A DNA stretch of 64,000 nt, taken from Phytohabitans aurantiacus (lineage in GTDB: Bacteria; Actinomycetota; Actinomycetes; Mycobacteriales; Micromonosporaceae). Positions 33,804-42,517 of this stretch are shown piece after piece; the stretch's first letter is position 1; every line of letters begins with the position of its first letter. The notes below the pieces were generated by a model. The model saw nothing but the letters and a program-made list of their open reading frames with translations. It was not told where the DNA came from and ran no database searches. The DNA is taken from NCBI RefSeq assembly GCF_027923225.1, contig NZ_BSDI01000020.1, positions 1 through 64,000 of the forward strand, written 5' to 3'. The position numbers and the translations under genes were made by a program.

Positions 33804-34742
33804 ATGCGGCTCGCACTCTGGTGGTTAGGTCGGGCGGTCAGCGCCGCCGCGACGCTGCTTGGCGTCTCGATTCTCATCTTCGCCGCCGTGCGCATGATGC
33901 CGGGCGGTTTCGCGGAGACGATCCTCGGGCCGTTCGCGACCGCCGACCAGAAGGCAGAGCTGGCTGACCGCTACGGGCTGGACCAGTCGGTGTTCGTCCA
34001 GTACGGACACTGGCTGGCCGCCGTGGCGCGGGGCGACTTCGGCGTCTCGATGATCAGCCGGGAGCCGGTGGTGTCGGAGCTGTGGGCACGGCTGCCGGTG
34101 ACCGGCCAGCTGACCCTCTTCTCGGTGCTGATAGCCACGCTGGTGGGCGTGCCGCTCGGTGTGCTGACCGCGGTGCGGGCCAGGCGTGCGGCTGTCGGGC
34201 GGCTCCTCAGTGGACTAGGCGTGAGCGTTCCCGAGTTCGTGCTCGGCAGCCTCGTGGTGTTCCTGTTCTCCCGGTACGCGCTCGGGTTGCCAGCGGGCGG
34301 ATACGACAACGTGCGCTCGCTGGTGTTGCCGTCGCTGGTGCTGTCGTTCTTCGCCATCTCCATCACCGCGCGCACCACGCGTGACGCGGTCATGGGTGTG
34401 CTCGTCGAGCCGTACGTCACCGCCGCCGTGGCGCGCGGTGAGTCGCCGTGGTTCATCATCCGGCACCACGTGCTGCGCAACGCGGCGATCCCGGTGGTCA
34501 CTCTGCTGGCCACCATCACGGCGTACCTGCTCGGTGGCGCGCTCATCGTCGAGTACGTCTTCAACCTGCCCGGCATCGGGTCCTATGTGGTCCAGGCCGT
34601 CGGCCGGCGCGACTACGCCGTCGTACAGGCCGGTGTGCTGCTGGCCGCCACCGTCTTCATCGTGCTGAACCTCCTGGTCGACCTGGTCGTTGGACTCATC
34701 GACCCGCGGCTGGGCGTGACGTCGAAGGGAAGGCGCGCATGA
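33804..34742 (+). CDS. ABC transporter permease, DppB type
   Basis: A 312-residue inner-membrane permease with six predicted helices. The first loop contains the family GFAETILGPFATADQKAELADRYGLDQ segment, and the EAA-type coupling motif is in DAVMGVLVEPYVTAAVARGESPWFI. It pairs with the DppC-type permease next to it; the two genes overlap by ATGA. Confidence 0.93.
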   Translation: MRLALWWLGRAVSAAATLLGVSILIFAAVRMMPGGFAETILGPFATADQKAELADRYGLDQSVFVQYGHWLAAVARGDFGVSMISREPVVSELWARLPVTGQLTLFSVLIATLVGVPLGVLTAVRARRAAVGRLLSGLGVSVPEFVLGSLVVFLFSRYALGLPAGGYDNVRSLVLPSLVLSFFAISITARTTRDAVMGVLVEPYVTAAVARGESPWFIIRHHVLRNAAIPVVTLLATITAYLLGGALIVEYVFNLPGIGSYVVQAVGRRDYAVVQAGVLLAATVFIVLNLLVDLVVGLIDPRLGVTSKGRRA

Positions 34743-35551
34743 AGGATTGGCTGACGCGCGCCGGAATGGTGTGTCTGGGGCTCATCGTCCTGGTCGCGCT
34801 CGCGTCGGTGGTGAACCTCGCGGGTGACCCCGACGAGATCGTCGGACCGCGCCTGGCACCGCCGGGACCGGGTTACTGGCTCGGCACCGACAACCTCGGG
34901 CGCTCGATGCTGCCGCGCATCATGGAGGGAATCGCCACCACGCTGTTGCTTTCGTCGGTGGCGGTGCTGGTGACCGCCGCCCTGAGCGCGGTGCTCGGCA
35001 TCGTCGCCGGATACCGCGGCGGCGTCGTCAACGAACTCATCATGCGCCTCGTCGAGGTGCTGTACTCGTTCCCCGCCATCGTGCTGGCCATCCTCGTCGC
35101 GGCGGTTTTCGGTCCCGGCCAGCTCGCCGCGCTCGCCAGCATCGTGCTCGTGACGATCCCGTTGATGACGCGGCTCGTCCGGGCGGCGGCGGTCGGTGTG
35201 GCGCAACGCGACTACGTCACAGCCGCCATCATCAGCGGCGCACGGCTGCCTCGCATCCTCGGCCGGCACCTGCTGCCGAACGTCGCCGGCACGATCGCGG
35301 TACAGGTCACCTACGCGCTGTCGGTCGGCATCGCCGTTGAGGGCGGACTCAGCTTCCTCGGGTTCGGGGTGCAACCGCCACAGGCGTCACTCGGCGTGCT
35401 GATCCAGCAGGGCACCACGTACATGACCGCCGCACCCTGGATGATCACCGGCCCGGGTGTCGTCTTCGTGGTCGCGGTGCTGGCGATCAACGTGGTCGGC
35501 GACGGGCTCCGCGACCGGTTCGAACCCAGACAAGCGAGGTCACTGGTATGA
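34739..35551 (+). CDS. ABC transporter permease, DppC type
   Basis: A 270-residue second permease subunit. YWLGTDNLGRSMLPRIMEGI near the start and QRDYVTAAIISGARLPRILGRHLLPN (coupling loop) are diagnostic of the DppC/OppC family. The ATG at 34739 overlaps the DppB-type stop, and the stop overlaps the ATPase start. The frame is open further upstream but that part is a shadow of the DppB gene. Confidence 0.92.
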   Translation: MKDWLTRAGMVCLGLIVLVALASVVNLAGDPDEIVGPRLAPPGPGYWLGTDNLGRSMLPRIMEGIATTLLLSSVAVLVTAALSAVLGIVAGYRGGVVNELIMRLVEVLYSFPAIVLAILVAAVFGPGQLAALASIVLVTIPLMTRLVRAAAVGVAQRDYVTAAIISGARLPRILGRHLLPNVAGTIAVQVTYALSVGIAVEGGLSFLGFGVQPPQASLGVLIQQGTTYMTAAPWMITGPGVVFVVAVLAINVVGDGLRDRFEPRQARSLV

Positions 35552-36498
35552 CCGCCTTGCTCGAAGTACGCGACCTCGCCGTCGAATACGACAGCGGCGA
35601 GCGCCGGGTCCGCGCGCTCGACGGCGCCGACCTGACGGTCGCCGCCGGAGAAACCATTGGCATCGTGGGCGAGAGCGGATCTGGGAAATCCACGCTCGGG
35701 TCCGCCGTCGGCAGGCTCCTTCCTAGTACCGCCAACCGCGTCACCGGCGATGTGTGGCTCGCCGGCGAGCGGGTGTTCGACCTGCCGCCCGCGGGGATCC
35801 GGCGCCTGCGGCGCGAGCGGCTCGGTTTCGTGTTCCAGGACCCGATCGCCTCGCTCGACCCGACCATGCGGGTGGGCAAGCAGTTGAAGCTGGTACTCGG
35901 GTCCAAAGGGGACCCACTGTCCCATCTGGACCGGGTGCGGCTCGCCAACCCTGGGCGCGTCGCCCGGATGTACCCGCACCAGCTCTCCGGCGGCATGGCA
36001 CAGCGGGTGGCGCTCGCCATCGCCATGGCGTGCCAGCCGCGGCTGCTCATCGCCGACGAGCCGACCGCCGCGCTCGACGCCCAGGTGCGCGAGGAGGTGC
36101 TGGAAGTGGTGTTCTCCGTGGCCGCCGAAGCCGGCACCAGCATCGTGTGGCTGAGTCACGACCTCACCGCGGTCGCCCGGCGGTGCTCGCGGGTCGCGGT
36201 GATGTACGGCGGCCGGGTGGTCGAAGACGGTCCCGCGGCGGATGTGCTGGGGCAGCCCGCGCACCCGTACACAGCCGCGCTCGCCCGATCGGCGCCCGCG
36301 ATGGCCTCTCTCGGTGATCGCCTATCGCCGGTGCCCGGGCGGCCCCCGGTACTGGCCGAGGCGTCACACGGCTGCGCGTTCGAGCCGCGGTGCCCGTACG
36401 CCGAGGAGCGGTGCGCCAAGGAACGGCCGGAACTGCACGTGGTCCGTACCCAGGAGGCGCTCTGCCACCGCGCGACCGAGCTGGTGACCGCGTCATGA
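35548..36498 (+). CDS. ABC transporter ATP-binding protein, DppD type
   Basis: A 316-residue ATPase with Walker A GESGSGKST, Q-loop FVFQDPIASLDPTM, signature LSGGMAQRV, Walker B LLIADEPTAALDA and H-loop. The C-terminal oligopeptide-transporter extension has the cysteine-bearing CAFEPRCPYAEERC motif, which in the family can bind a 4Fe-4S cluster. Both neighbours overlap by 4 bp. Confidence 0.94.
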   Translation: MTALLEVRDLAVEYDSGERRVRALDGADLTVAAGETIGIVGESGSGKSTLGSAVGRLLPSTANRVTGDVWLAGERVFDLPPAGIRRLRRERLGFVFQDPIASLDPTMRVGKQLKLVLGSKGDPLSHLDRVRLANPGRVARMYPHQLSGGMAQRVALAIAMACQPRLLIADEPTAALDAQVREEVLEVVFSVAAEAGTSIVWLSHDLTAVARRCSRVAVMYGGRVVEDGPAADVLGQPAHPYTAALARSAPAMASLGDRLSPVPGRPPVLAEASHGCAFEPRCPYAEERCAKERPELHVVRTQEALCHRATELVTAS

Positions 36499-37232
36499 TC
36501 CTGGAACTCGACAATGTCACCGTCACCTTCACGGCGGGCCCGCCGTTCCGGCGCGAGCATGTGCACGCGATGCGCGGCGTCTCCCTTTACGTGGCCGAGG
36601 GCGAGACGCTCGGGCTGGTCGGCGAGTCAGGCTCCGGCAAGACGACGGCCAGCCGGGTCGCCCTGGGACTCCAGCGTCCTACGGCCGGCGCGGTGCGCTT
36701 CGAGGGCAAGCCGTTCCCCAAGCGGAGGCGCGAGCTGGCCGGGCACATGCAGGCTGTGCTCCAGCATCCACATTGGTCACTCAATCCGCGGATGCGGGTC
36801 GGTGCCAGCGTCGCCGAGCCGCTCGCCGTCCTGGGGGAGAAGGCACCCGACCGGGTACACGAGATGCTGGAACGGGTCGGCCTCGAAGCCGGCCTTGCGA
36901 CCCGGTACCCGCACGAGCTGTCCGGCGGCCAGCGGCAGCGCGTCTCCATCGCGCGGGCACTGGTGACCCGGCCCCGGTTCCTCGTATTCGACGAAGCGGT
37001 CAGCGCGCTCGACGTGTCCGTGCAGGCCCAGATCCTCAACCTCATCAAGGACCTACAGCGCGAGTTCGGCTTCAGCGCGCTGTTCATCTCCCACGACCTC
37101 GGCGTCGTGCGGTACATCGCCGACCGGATCGCCGTCATGCGCGGCGGCGAGGTCGTCGAGACCGCCGATACCGCGACCTTCTACACCGCGCCCGCTCACG
37201 AGTACTCGAAGCGGCTCCTGGAGGCACTGTGA
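36495..37232 (+). CDS. ABC transporter ATP-binding protein, DppF type
   Basis: A 245-residue second ATPase. Walker A GESGSGKTT, VLQHPHWSLNPRMRVG, signature LSGGQRQRV, Walker B FLVFDEAVSALDVS and ISHDLGVV are all intact. It is shorter than DppD and ends soon after the YSKRLLEAL helix, so it lacks the Cys-rich C-terminal extension. Walker B has DEAVSALD in place of the usual DEPTSALD, which still keeps the catalytic Glu. Starts at the ATGA overlap. Confidence 0.92.
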   Translation: MILELDNVTVTFTAGPPFRREHVHAMRGVSLYVAEGETLGLVGESGSGKTTASRVALGLQRPTAGAVRFEGKPFPKRRRELAGHMQAVLQHPHWSLNPRMRVGASVAEPLAVLGEKAPDRVHEMLERVGLEAGLATRYPHELSGGQRQRVSIARALVTRPRFLVFDEAVSALDVSVQAQILNLIKDLQREFGFSALFISHDLGVVRYIADRIAVMRGGEVVETADTATFYTAPAHEYSKRLLEAL

Positions 37233-38212
37233 GTACTGTCCCTGAACCTCGCCTGGCACCCGTGTCGGCCTTCGCACCGGACGTACCGGCCAACGGTGAC
37301 CTGCCGCTCACACCGCGGCCCAGCCCCGGGCGGGCCGCCGTGCCGTTCGACATTCCCGGCGTCTTCGTCGGCACCGCCGAGTACACCGAAGGCCCGACCG
37401 GCTGCACGGTGGTGTATGTGCCGGCGGGTGCCCGGACGGCGGTCGACGCGCGTGGTGGGGCGGTGGGGATGACGGGCGGCTACGAGTTCAACCACGCGAT
37501 CTGCCTGGCGGGTGGTTCCGTGTACGGGCTGTCCGCCGCGGCGGGCGTGAGCGCCGAACTGCTGGCCCGTCGCCAGAACCGCACCAAGTGGGACGAGCTG
37601 CAACTCGTGTCGGGCGCGGTGGTGTACGACTTCTCCTCCCGCGAGACGGCGATCCACCCCGATCCGGAGCTGGGCCGGGCGGCACTGCGCAACGCGGTGG
37701 AGGGCGCGTTCCCGGTCGGCCGCTGCGGTGCCGGGCGCAGCGCCACTGTCGGAAAGGTCGACAACGTGCGCGCCGAGTACGGCGGGCAGGGCGCGGCGTT
37801 CCGGTCGATCGGCGGCATCAAGGTACTGGTGGCCACCGTGCTCAACGCCGTCGGTGTCGTGGTCGACCGGTCGGGCACGATCGTGCGCGGCAACTACCAC
37901 GCGTCGCTGGGTTCGCGGGTGCATCCGGTGGAGGACTACGCCTTGTCGCTTCCCGAGCCCGTGAACGGCAATACGACGCTCACCGTCATGGTGACGAACG
38001 CGCGCCTGACCGACCGCGAGCTCAACCAGCTCGCGCGCCAGGTGCACAGCTCCATGCACCGTGGCATCCAGCCGTTCCACACCGAAAACGACGGCGACGT
38101 ACTCTTCGCGCTGACCACCGACGAGGCCGACCTCGACGGGCTGAAGCCCACCGGTCTCGGCGCTTTCGCCTCCGAGGTGGCCTGGGACGCGATCCTGAGC
38201 GGCGCGGAGTAG
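37229..38212 (+). CDS. NylC-like P1/S58-family Ntn hydrolase (amidase/peptidase)
   Basis: A 327-residue self-processing hydrolase. The N248-T249 step in VNGNTTLTVMVTNARL matches the Asn/Thr autocleavage site of the 6-aminohexanoate-oligomer hydrolase NylC, making T249 the likely N-terminal nucleophile after cleavage. Other family features: GCTVVYVP, GGYEFNHAICLAGGSVYGLSAAAGV and GGIKVLVATVLNAVG. The related DmpA/BapA enzymes use Ser and release N-terminal D- or beta-amino acids. Here it probably cleaves an imported amide or unusual peptide. GTG start overlapping the previous TGA, with GGAGG 4 nt upstream; part of the transporter operon. Confidence 0.85.
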   Translation: MSTVPEPRLAPVSAFAPDVPANGDLPLTPRPSPGRAAVPFDIPGVFVGTAEYTEGPTGCTVVYVPAGARTAVDARGGAVGMTGGYEFNHAICLAGGSVYGLSAAAGVSAELLARRQNRTKWDELQLVSGAVVYDFSSRETAIHPDPELGRAALRNAVEGAFPVGRCGAGRSATVGKVDNVRAEYGGQGAAFRSIGGIKVLVATVLNAVGVVVDRSGTIVRGNYHASLGSRVHPVEDYALSLPEPVNGNTTLTVMVTNARLTDRELNQLARQVHSSMHRGIQPFHTENDGDVLFALTTDEADLDGLKPTGLGAFASEVAWDAILSGAE

Positions 38213-38215
38213 GCC

Positions 38216-38848
38216 GTGTTCGAGTTTCCCCGCTTCGCGACCGGCGACCCGAGGCACGCCGTCGAGTTGGTCCGCGCCCACCCGTTCGCGATGGTGGTGA
38301 CCGCCGTGGGCGGCGCACCGGTCGCCACCCACGTGCCGGTCATCGTGGACGGCTCGGTGGAAACGTCCTTTGTGGGCGCGACGCTGCTCGGGCACATGGC
38401 GCGCGTCAACCCGCACTGGCGCGACTTCGCCGACGCGCCCGAGGTGCTGGCGGTCTTCACGGGTCCACACGGATACGTGTCGCCGACCGTCTACGCCACC
38501 GATCCCGCCGTGCCCACCTGGGACTACGCGGCCGTGCACCTCACCGGCAGGGTCGAGCTGATCGACGACTCAGCCGGCATTCTCGACGTGGTCGAGCGCA
38601 CGGTGACAGCACTTGAGTCGCCGCTAAGTCCACAGTGGCACCCGACCCCGAAGTCCCGCGACCGCTTCGCTTCGCTGCTCTCCGGAGTGATGGCTTTTCG
38701 TGTACACGTCACCGCCGAGCGGAGCCTCTTCAAGCTCAGCCAGGACGGCGACGCCGACCGCCGTGGCCGCGTCCGCGACGCGTTCCGCAACGGGCCTTAC
38801 CAGAACGCGCCGTTGGCAGACCTGATGGACCGGGTGGATCCCGCGTGA
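38216..38848 (+). CDS. PaiB-family FMN-binding protein
   Basis: A 210-residue flavin-binding split-barrel protein, with a start (FEFPRFATGDPRHAVELVRAHPFAMVVT) and motifs (ATHVPVIVDG, LLGHMARVNPHW, TGPHGYVSP, VPTWDYAAVHLTGRVEL) typical of the PaiB family. B. subtilis PaiB sits with the polyamine acetyltransferase PaiA; some family members are described as regulators, others as protease or flavin enzymes, so the exact role is open. GTG start 3 bp after the hydrolase; its stop overlaps the next GTG. Confidence 0.88.
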   Translation: MFEFPRFATGDPRHAVELVRAHPFAMVVTAVGGAPVATHVPVIVDGSVETSFVGATLLGHMARVNPHWRDFADAPEVLAVFTGPHGYVSPTVYATDPAVPTWDYAAVHLTGRVELIDDSAGILDVVERTVTALESPLSPQWHPTPKSRDRFASLLSGVMAFRVHVTAERSLFKLSQDGDADRRGRVRDAFRNGPYQNAPLADLMDRVDPA

Positions 38849-39906
38849 GCATCCCGACCCACACGTCTACCGAGACCTCTCCGGGCTCGCGCGGCCTGGA
38901 GTTCGGCGCCCGGTGGCAGTCGTCCGTGGCGGCGACCTTCGATGGATACGCCGCCCTCTTCCGCGCGGGCGGCGCCACGGACGCCCAGGTACGCGACTGG
39001 GGTTCGCAGGCGCTGGCGGCCACCGAGGCGTGGGCGCCCGATCTGGCCGCGGAGATGGTGGGCATCGCCAGCGGCGCGTGCCTCGCGCCGTGGCAGGTTG
39101 CGGCCGTGAACGCGCGAACCGAGATCCTCGCCGCTTTGCGGGTGACCGGCGAGGGAGAGTGCTCGACAGCTGTCGTCCTGCCACCGGGCGGCGGTGCTCC
39201 CCGCACCGTGCAGACCTGGGACTGGCACGACCACCTGCGCGACGTGCCGGTGCTGTGGGCGTACGAGCCCCGCCCCGGGCACGTGGTGCGGACCTTCACC
39301 GAGTTCGGCGTGCTGGCCAAAATCGGTGTGAACAGCGCCGGGCTGGGCGTGCACTTCAACATCCTGCGGCACGCCTCCGACCACGCCGCGATCGGCGTAC
39401 CAGTCCACCTGGTCGCCCGCCGCATCCTGGACGAGGCAACCACAGTGGACGAAGCTCTGGCTCTTGCCCGCTCGGCACGAGTGTCCGCGTCCACCGCGAT
39501 CACGGTCGTCTGCCGCGGCGCCGCCGCCACGCTGGAACTCTGCCCGGACGGCGTGGCGGTCGTGCCGGCCGATCGTTTCCTGGTGCACACCAACCACTTC
39601 CTGGACCCAGGCTTGGCGATGGGCGAGCGCTTGGGTGTGGAGCGCCCCTTGACCTACGCCCGCCTGAAGCACCTGCTCGACCGCGCCGACGGATTGGGCT
39701 CGGCAGACCCGACCGCACGAGCCCGCGCCCTCCTGAGCCACGGCCCAGCGGACGCCCCGGTCTGCGCCCACGCCGATCCGGCCCTGCCCTTCGACCAGCG
39801 CTGGGAAACCGTAGCCACCATCGCGCTCGACGTCGCCACCACCACGTTGTCCGTGCACCCCGGCGGCCCCTGCTCCGCGACCCCCGACACCTGGCAACAC
39901 TTCTAA
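38845..39906 (+). CDS. Peptidase C45-family acyltransferase/amidohydrolase
   Basis: A 353-residue Ntn hydrolase resembling isopenicillin-N acyltransferase and acid-ceramidase-like enzymes. The predicted nucleophile is C106 in GEGECSTAVV, exposed by autocleavage of the preceding ~105 residues. Conserved surroundings: TWDWHDH, FTEFGVLAKIGVNSAGLGV and FLVHTNHFLDP. It would hydrolyse or transfer an acyl group on an amine. The start is GTG overlapping the PaiB stop. It is the last gene of the operon beginning with the amine oxidase; repeat A follows 6 bp later. Confidence 0.85.
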   Translation: MSIPTHTSTETSPGSRGLEFGARWQSSVAATFDGYAALFRAGGATDAQVRDWGSQALAATEAWAPDLAAEMVGIASGACLAPWQVAAVNARTEILAALRVTGEGECSTAVVLPPGGGAPRTVQTWDWHDHLRDVPVLWAYEPRPGHVVRTFTEFGVLAKIGVNSAGLGVHFNILRHASDHAAIGVPVHLVARRILDEATTVDEALALARSARVSASTAITVVCRGAAATLELCPDGVAVVPADRFLVHTNHFLDPGLAMGERLGVERPLTYARLKHLLDRADGLGSADPTARARALLSHGPADAPVCAHADPALPFDQRWETVATIALDVATTTLSVHPGGPCSATPDTWQHF

Positions 39907-39912
39907 CCCGCC

Positions 39913-39966
39913 GTGATCAGGGCGTCCCTCAAGGTGTTCTAACGACTTGAGGGACGCCCTGATCAC
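39913..39966. repeat. Palindromic intergenic repeat A, copy 5
   Basis: GTGATCAGGGCGTCCCTCAA and its complement, with a slightly changed centre (GGTGTTCTAACGA). Sits between convergent genes; its minus-strand TGA is the stop codon of the aminotransferase ending at 39963. Confidence 0.87.
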
Positions 39967-41276
39967 GACTGGAGGGCGGACTCCAGGATGGACAGGCCCT
40001 CGTCCAAAAGAGCGTCGGGGATGACGAGTGGGGGGAGGAAGCGCAACACGTTGTTGTATGTGCCGGCGGTCAGGGTCAGCAGGCCCTCGGCGTGACAGGC
40101 CTTGGACACGGCCGCCGCCAGCGCCGCGTCGGGCTCCAACGTGCCGGAGCGGACCAGCTCGATGGCGACCATGGCGCCGCGGCCGCGTACGTCGCCGATC
40201 GCTGGCACGCGGGACTGCAGGGCGCGCAGGCGCGGAAGCATCGTGTCGCCGATGTGGCGGGCGGAGGCTGGCAGGTTGAGGTCGATCATGGTTTGGATGG
40301 CGCCGAGCGCGGCGGCGCAGGCGATCGGGTTGCCGCTGAAGGTGCCGCCCAGACCGCCGGCGTGCACCGCGTCCATGATCTCGGCGCGACCGGTGACGCC
40401 GCCGAGCGGGAGCCCGCCGGCCATGCCCTTGGCGGTGACGACGAGGTCGGGTACGACCGACTCGTGCTCGCTGGCGAACCAGTCGCCGGTGCGGCAGAAC
40501 CCGGTCTGCACCTCGTCGGCCACGAACACGACGCCGTTGGCGCGGCACCAGTCGGCGATCGCGGGCAGGAACCCGGGCGCGGGTACGACGAAGCCGCCCT
40601 CGCCCTGGATGGGTTCCAGTACGACACAGGCCACATTGGACGCGTCGACCTGAGCCTGTATCACGTCGATGGCGCGGTGCGCGGCGTCGGTGCCGGACAG
40701 TGGCTCCCGGAACGGATACGACATGGGTACCCGGTAGACCTCGCTGGCGAACGGCCCGAAGCCGTGCTTGTACGGCTTGTGCTTGGCGGTCATCGCCATC
40801 GTCAGGTTGGTGCGGCCGTGGTACGCGTGGTCGAAGACGACGACCGCGTCCCGCCCGGTGTGGACGCGGGCTATCTTCACCGCGTTCTCAACCGCTTCGG
40901 CGCCGGAGTTCAGCAGGATCGAGCGCTTCTCGTGGTCGCCGGGGGTGAGCGCGTTCAGCCGCTCGCACACCTCGACGTATCCCTCGTACGGGGTGACCAG
41001 AAAGCACGTGTGCGTGAAGAGCGACGCCTGTGCCGCCATCGCCGACACCACGGCCGGGGCGGCGTTGCCCACGCTCGTGACCGCGATGCCGGACGCGAAG
41101 TCGATGAACGAGTTGCCGTCGACGTCGACGAGTACGCCACCGCCGGCAGCCGCGGTGAAGACGGGCAGTACGTGGCCGAGCGAGCGGGATACGGCCTGCG
41201 AACGGCGTGCCATCAGCTCCTTGGAGCGCGGCCCGGGTACGTCGGTGACGAGACGGCGTATCTGAGGAACTGTCAT
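39963..41276 (-). CDS. gabT: Omega-amino acid aminotransferase (4-aminobutyrate/5-aminovalerate type)
   Basis: A 437-residue class III PLP aminotransferase. The PLP lysine is K283 (VVTAKGMAGGLPLGG), the cofactor-binding Asp is D254 (VADEVQTGF), and it also has NSGAEAVENAVKIAR and a GTFSGNPIACAAA-type segment. GabT enzymes convert GABA or 5-aminovalerate to the semialdehyde, using 2-oxoglutarate. The ATG overlaps the stop of the glutaryl-CoA dehydrogenase gene (ATGA), so the two are co-expressed. That linkage makes 5-aminovalerate the more likely substrate than GABA (inference). The TGA stop lies in repeat A. Confidence 0.9.
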   Translation of the reverse strand: MTVPQIRRLVTDVPGPRSKELMARRSQAVSRSLGHVLPVFTAAAGGGVLVDVDGNSFIDFASGIAVTSVGNAAPAVVSAMAAQASLFTHTCFLVTPYEGYVEVCERLNALTPGDHEKRSILLNSGAEAVENAVKIARVHTGRDAVVVFDHAYHGRTNLTMAMTAKHKPYKHGFGPFASEVYRVPMSYPFREPLSGTDAAHRAIDVIQAQVDASNVACVVLEPIQGEGGFVVPAPGFLPAIADWCRANGVVFVADEVQTGFCRTGDWFASEHESVVPDLVVTAKGMAGGLPLGGVTGRAEIMDAVHAGGLGGTFSGNPIACAAALGAIQTMIDLNLPASARHIGDTMLPRLRALQSRVPAIGDVRGRGAMVAIELVRSGTLEPDAALAAAVSKACHAEGLLTLTAGTYNNVLRFLPPLVIPDALLDEGLSILESALQS

Positions 41277-42439
41277 CGGAACGCCGGGATTCCGGTGAGC
41301 GCGCGGCCCAGTACCAACGTGTGGATTTCGGAGGTCCCTTCGTACGTCAGCACGGATTCGAGGTTGGCCGCGTGCCGGATCACCGGGTACTCCAGCGTGA
41401 TGCCACTGGCACCGAGGATCGTGCGGCACTTGCGGGCGATGTCGAGCGCCTCCCGTACGTTGTTGAGCTTGCCGGCACTGACCTGCTCGGAGACGAGCGT
41501 GCCGGCTTCCTTGCGGCGCCCGAGGTGCAGCGCCAGCAGCAGTCCCTTGCCCAACTCCAGCGCCATGTCGGCGAGCTTCTCCTGCGTGAGCTGGTACGCG
41601 GACAGCGGTTTGGCGAACACCTCCCGCTCGCCCGCGTACGCGATGGTGGTTTCGAGGCAGTCGAGCGCCGCGCCCATCGCACCGAACACGATGCCGAACC
41701 GGGCCTCGTCGAGGCAGCGCAGGGGCCCAGAGAGCCCGCGCGCCTCGGGCAGCATGGCTTCGGCGGGCAGCCGCACGCCATCCAGGATCAGCTCGCTGGT
41801 GACGCTGGCCCGCAGCGAGAACTTGTGCCCGATGTCCCGGGTCGAATAGCCGCGCGTGCCCGCCGGTACCAGGAAGCCCCGGACGCCATCGTCGGTGCGT
41901 GCCCACACGACGGCGATGTCGGCGACGGACCCATTGGTAATCCACATCTTCGTACCGTCGAGGACCCAGTCGGCGCCGTCCCGCTTGGCCGTGGTGCGCA
42001 TGCCGGCGGGGTCGGAGCCGAAGTCGGGCTCGGTGAGGCCGAAGCAACCGATGTGCTCTCCCGCGGCCATGCCCGGCAGCCACTGTTGCTTCTGGTCCTC
42101 GCTGCCGAAGGCGCGGATCGCGTACATGGCGAGCGAGCCCTGCACGGACACCAGGCTGCGCAGTCCGGAGTCGGCGGCCTCCATCTCGAGGCAGGCCAAC
42201 CCGTATGCGACGGCGCCCAGCCCCGCGCAGCCGTACCCGTCAAGGTGCATGCCCAGCACGCCGATCGAGCCGAACTGGCGGGCGAGTTCGCGCGCGGGGA
42301 TGTGGCTCTCCTCGAACCACCGGGCCACATTGGGCCGCAGCTCACGGTCGCAGAGCTGGCGGACGACCTGCCGGATCTCGCGCTCCTCGTCGGTGAGCAG
42401 GTCATCGAAGCCGAACAGGGCGGCGGGATGGACTCTCAT
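41273..42439 (-). CDS. gcdH: Glutaryl-CoA dehydrogenase
   Basis: A 388-residue FAD acyl-CoA dehydrogenase that oxidises and decarboxylates glutaryl-CoA to crotonyl-CoA. GCDH-specific features: SGLRSLVSVQGSLAM with the carboxylate-binding Arg (R94, the same number as in the human enzyme by convention), GCFGLTEPDFGSDPAGM, and catalytic E367 in LTYEGTSEIHTLVLGRALTG. Length is normal. It is divergent from the aldehyde dehydrogenase/CoA-transferase unit, across a region with a TTGGATCCAG-type palindrome. Its presence strongly points to a pathway ending in glutarate (lysine, cadaverine or 5-aminovalerate catabolism). Confidence 0.93.
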   Translation of the reverse strand: MRVHPAALFGFDDLLTDEEREIRQVVRQLCDRELRPNVARWFEESHIPARELARQFGSIGVLGMHLDGYGCAGLGAVAYGLACLEMEAADSGLRSLVSVQGSLAMYAIRAFGSEDQKQQWLPGMAAGEHIGCFGLTEPDFGSDPAGMRTTAKRDGADWVLDGTKMWITNGSVADIAVVWARTDDGVRGFLVPAGTRGYSTRDIGHKFSLRASVTSELILDGVRLPAEAMLPEARGLSGPLRCLDEARFGIVFGAMGAALDCLETTIAYAGEREVFAKPLSAYQLTQEKLADMALELGKGLLLALHLGRRKEAGTLVSEQVSAGKLNNVREALDIARKCRTILGASGITLEYPVIRHAANLESVLTYEGTSEIHTLVLGRALTGIPAFR

Positions 42440-42467
42440 GAGGCACCAGGTTGGCATAGATTGGATT

Positions 42468-42477
42468 TTGGATCCAG
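42468..42477. promoter_or_regulatory. Candidate GntR/FCD operator between divergent units
   Basis: TTGGATCCAG contains the perfect palindrome TGGATCCA in an A/T-rich stretch of the gcdH-aldehyde dehydrogenase intergenic region. It abuts the predicted -35 of the rightward promoter. FCD-type GntR operators are often TGGnnnnCCA-like; a GntR/FCD gene ends the rightward unit. Inference only. Confidence 0.4.
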
Positions 42478-42479
42478 TA

Positions 42480-42508
42480 TTGATTATCCGATCTTGAGTC
42501 ACTACCGT
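42480..42508 (+). promoter_or_regulatory. Promoter of the aldehyde dehydrogenase unit
   Basis: TTGATT (42480-42485), a 17-nt spacer and TACCGT (42503-42508). The transcript would start close to 42515 and the ATG is at 42518, so the mRNA is almost or fully leaderless; no ribosome-binding site is present. Confidence 0.6.
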
Positions 42509-42517
42509 TAGGGCGCT

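Noticed and set aside
34448..34738. Longer N-terminus for the DppC-type permease
   Set aside because: This part is a frame-shifted shadow of the DppB-type gene; ATG 34739 overlaps its stop as ATGA.
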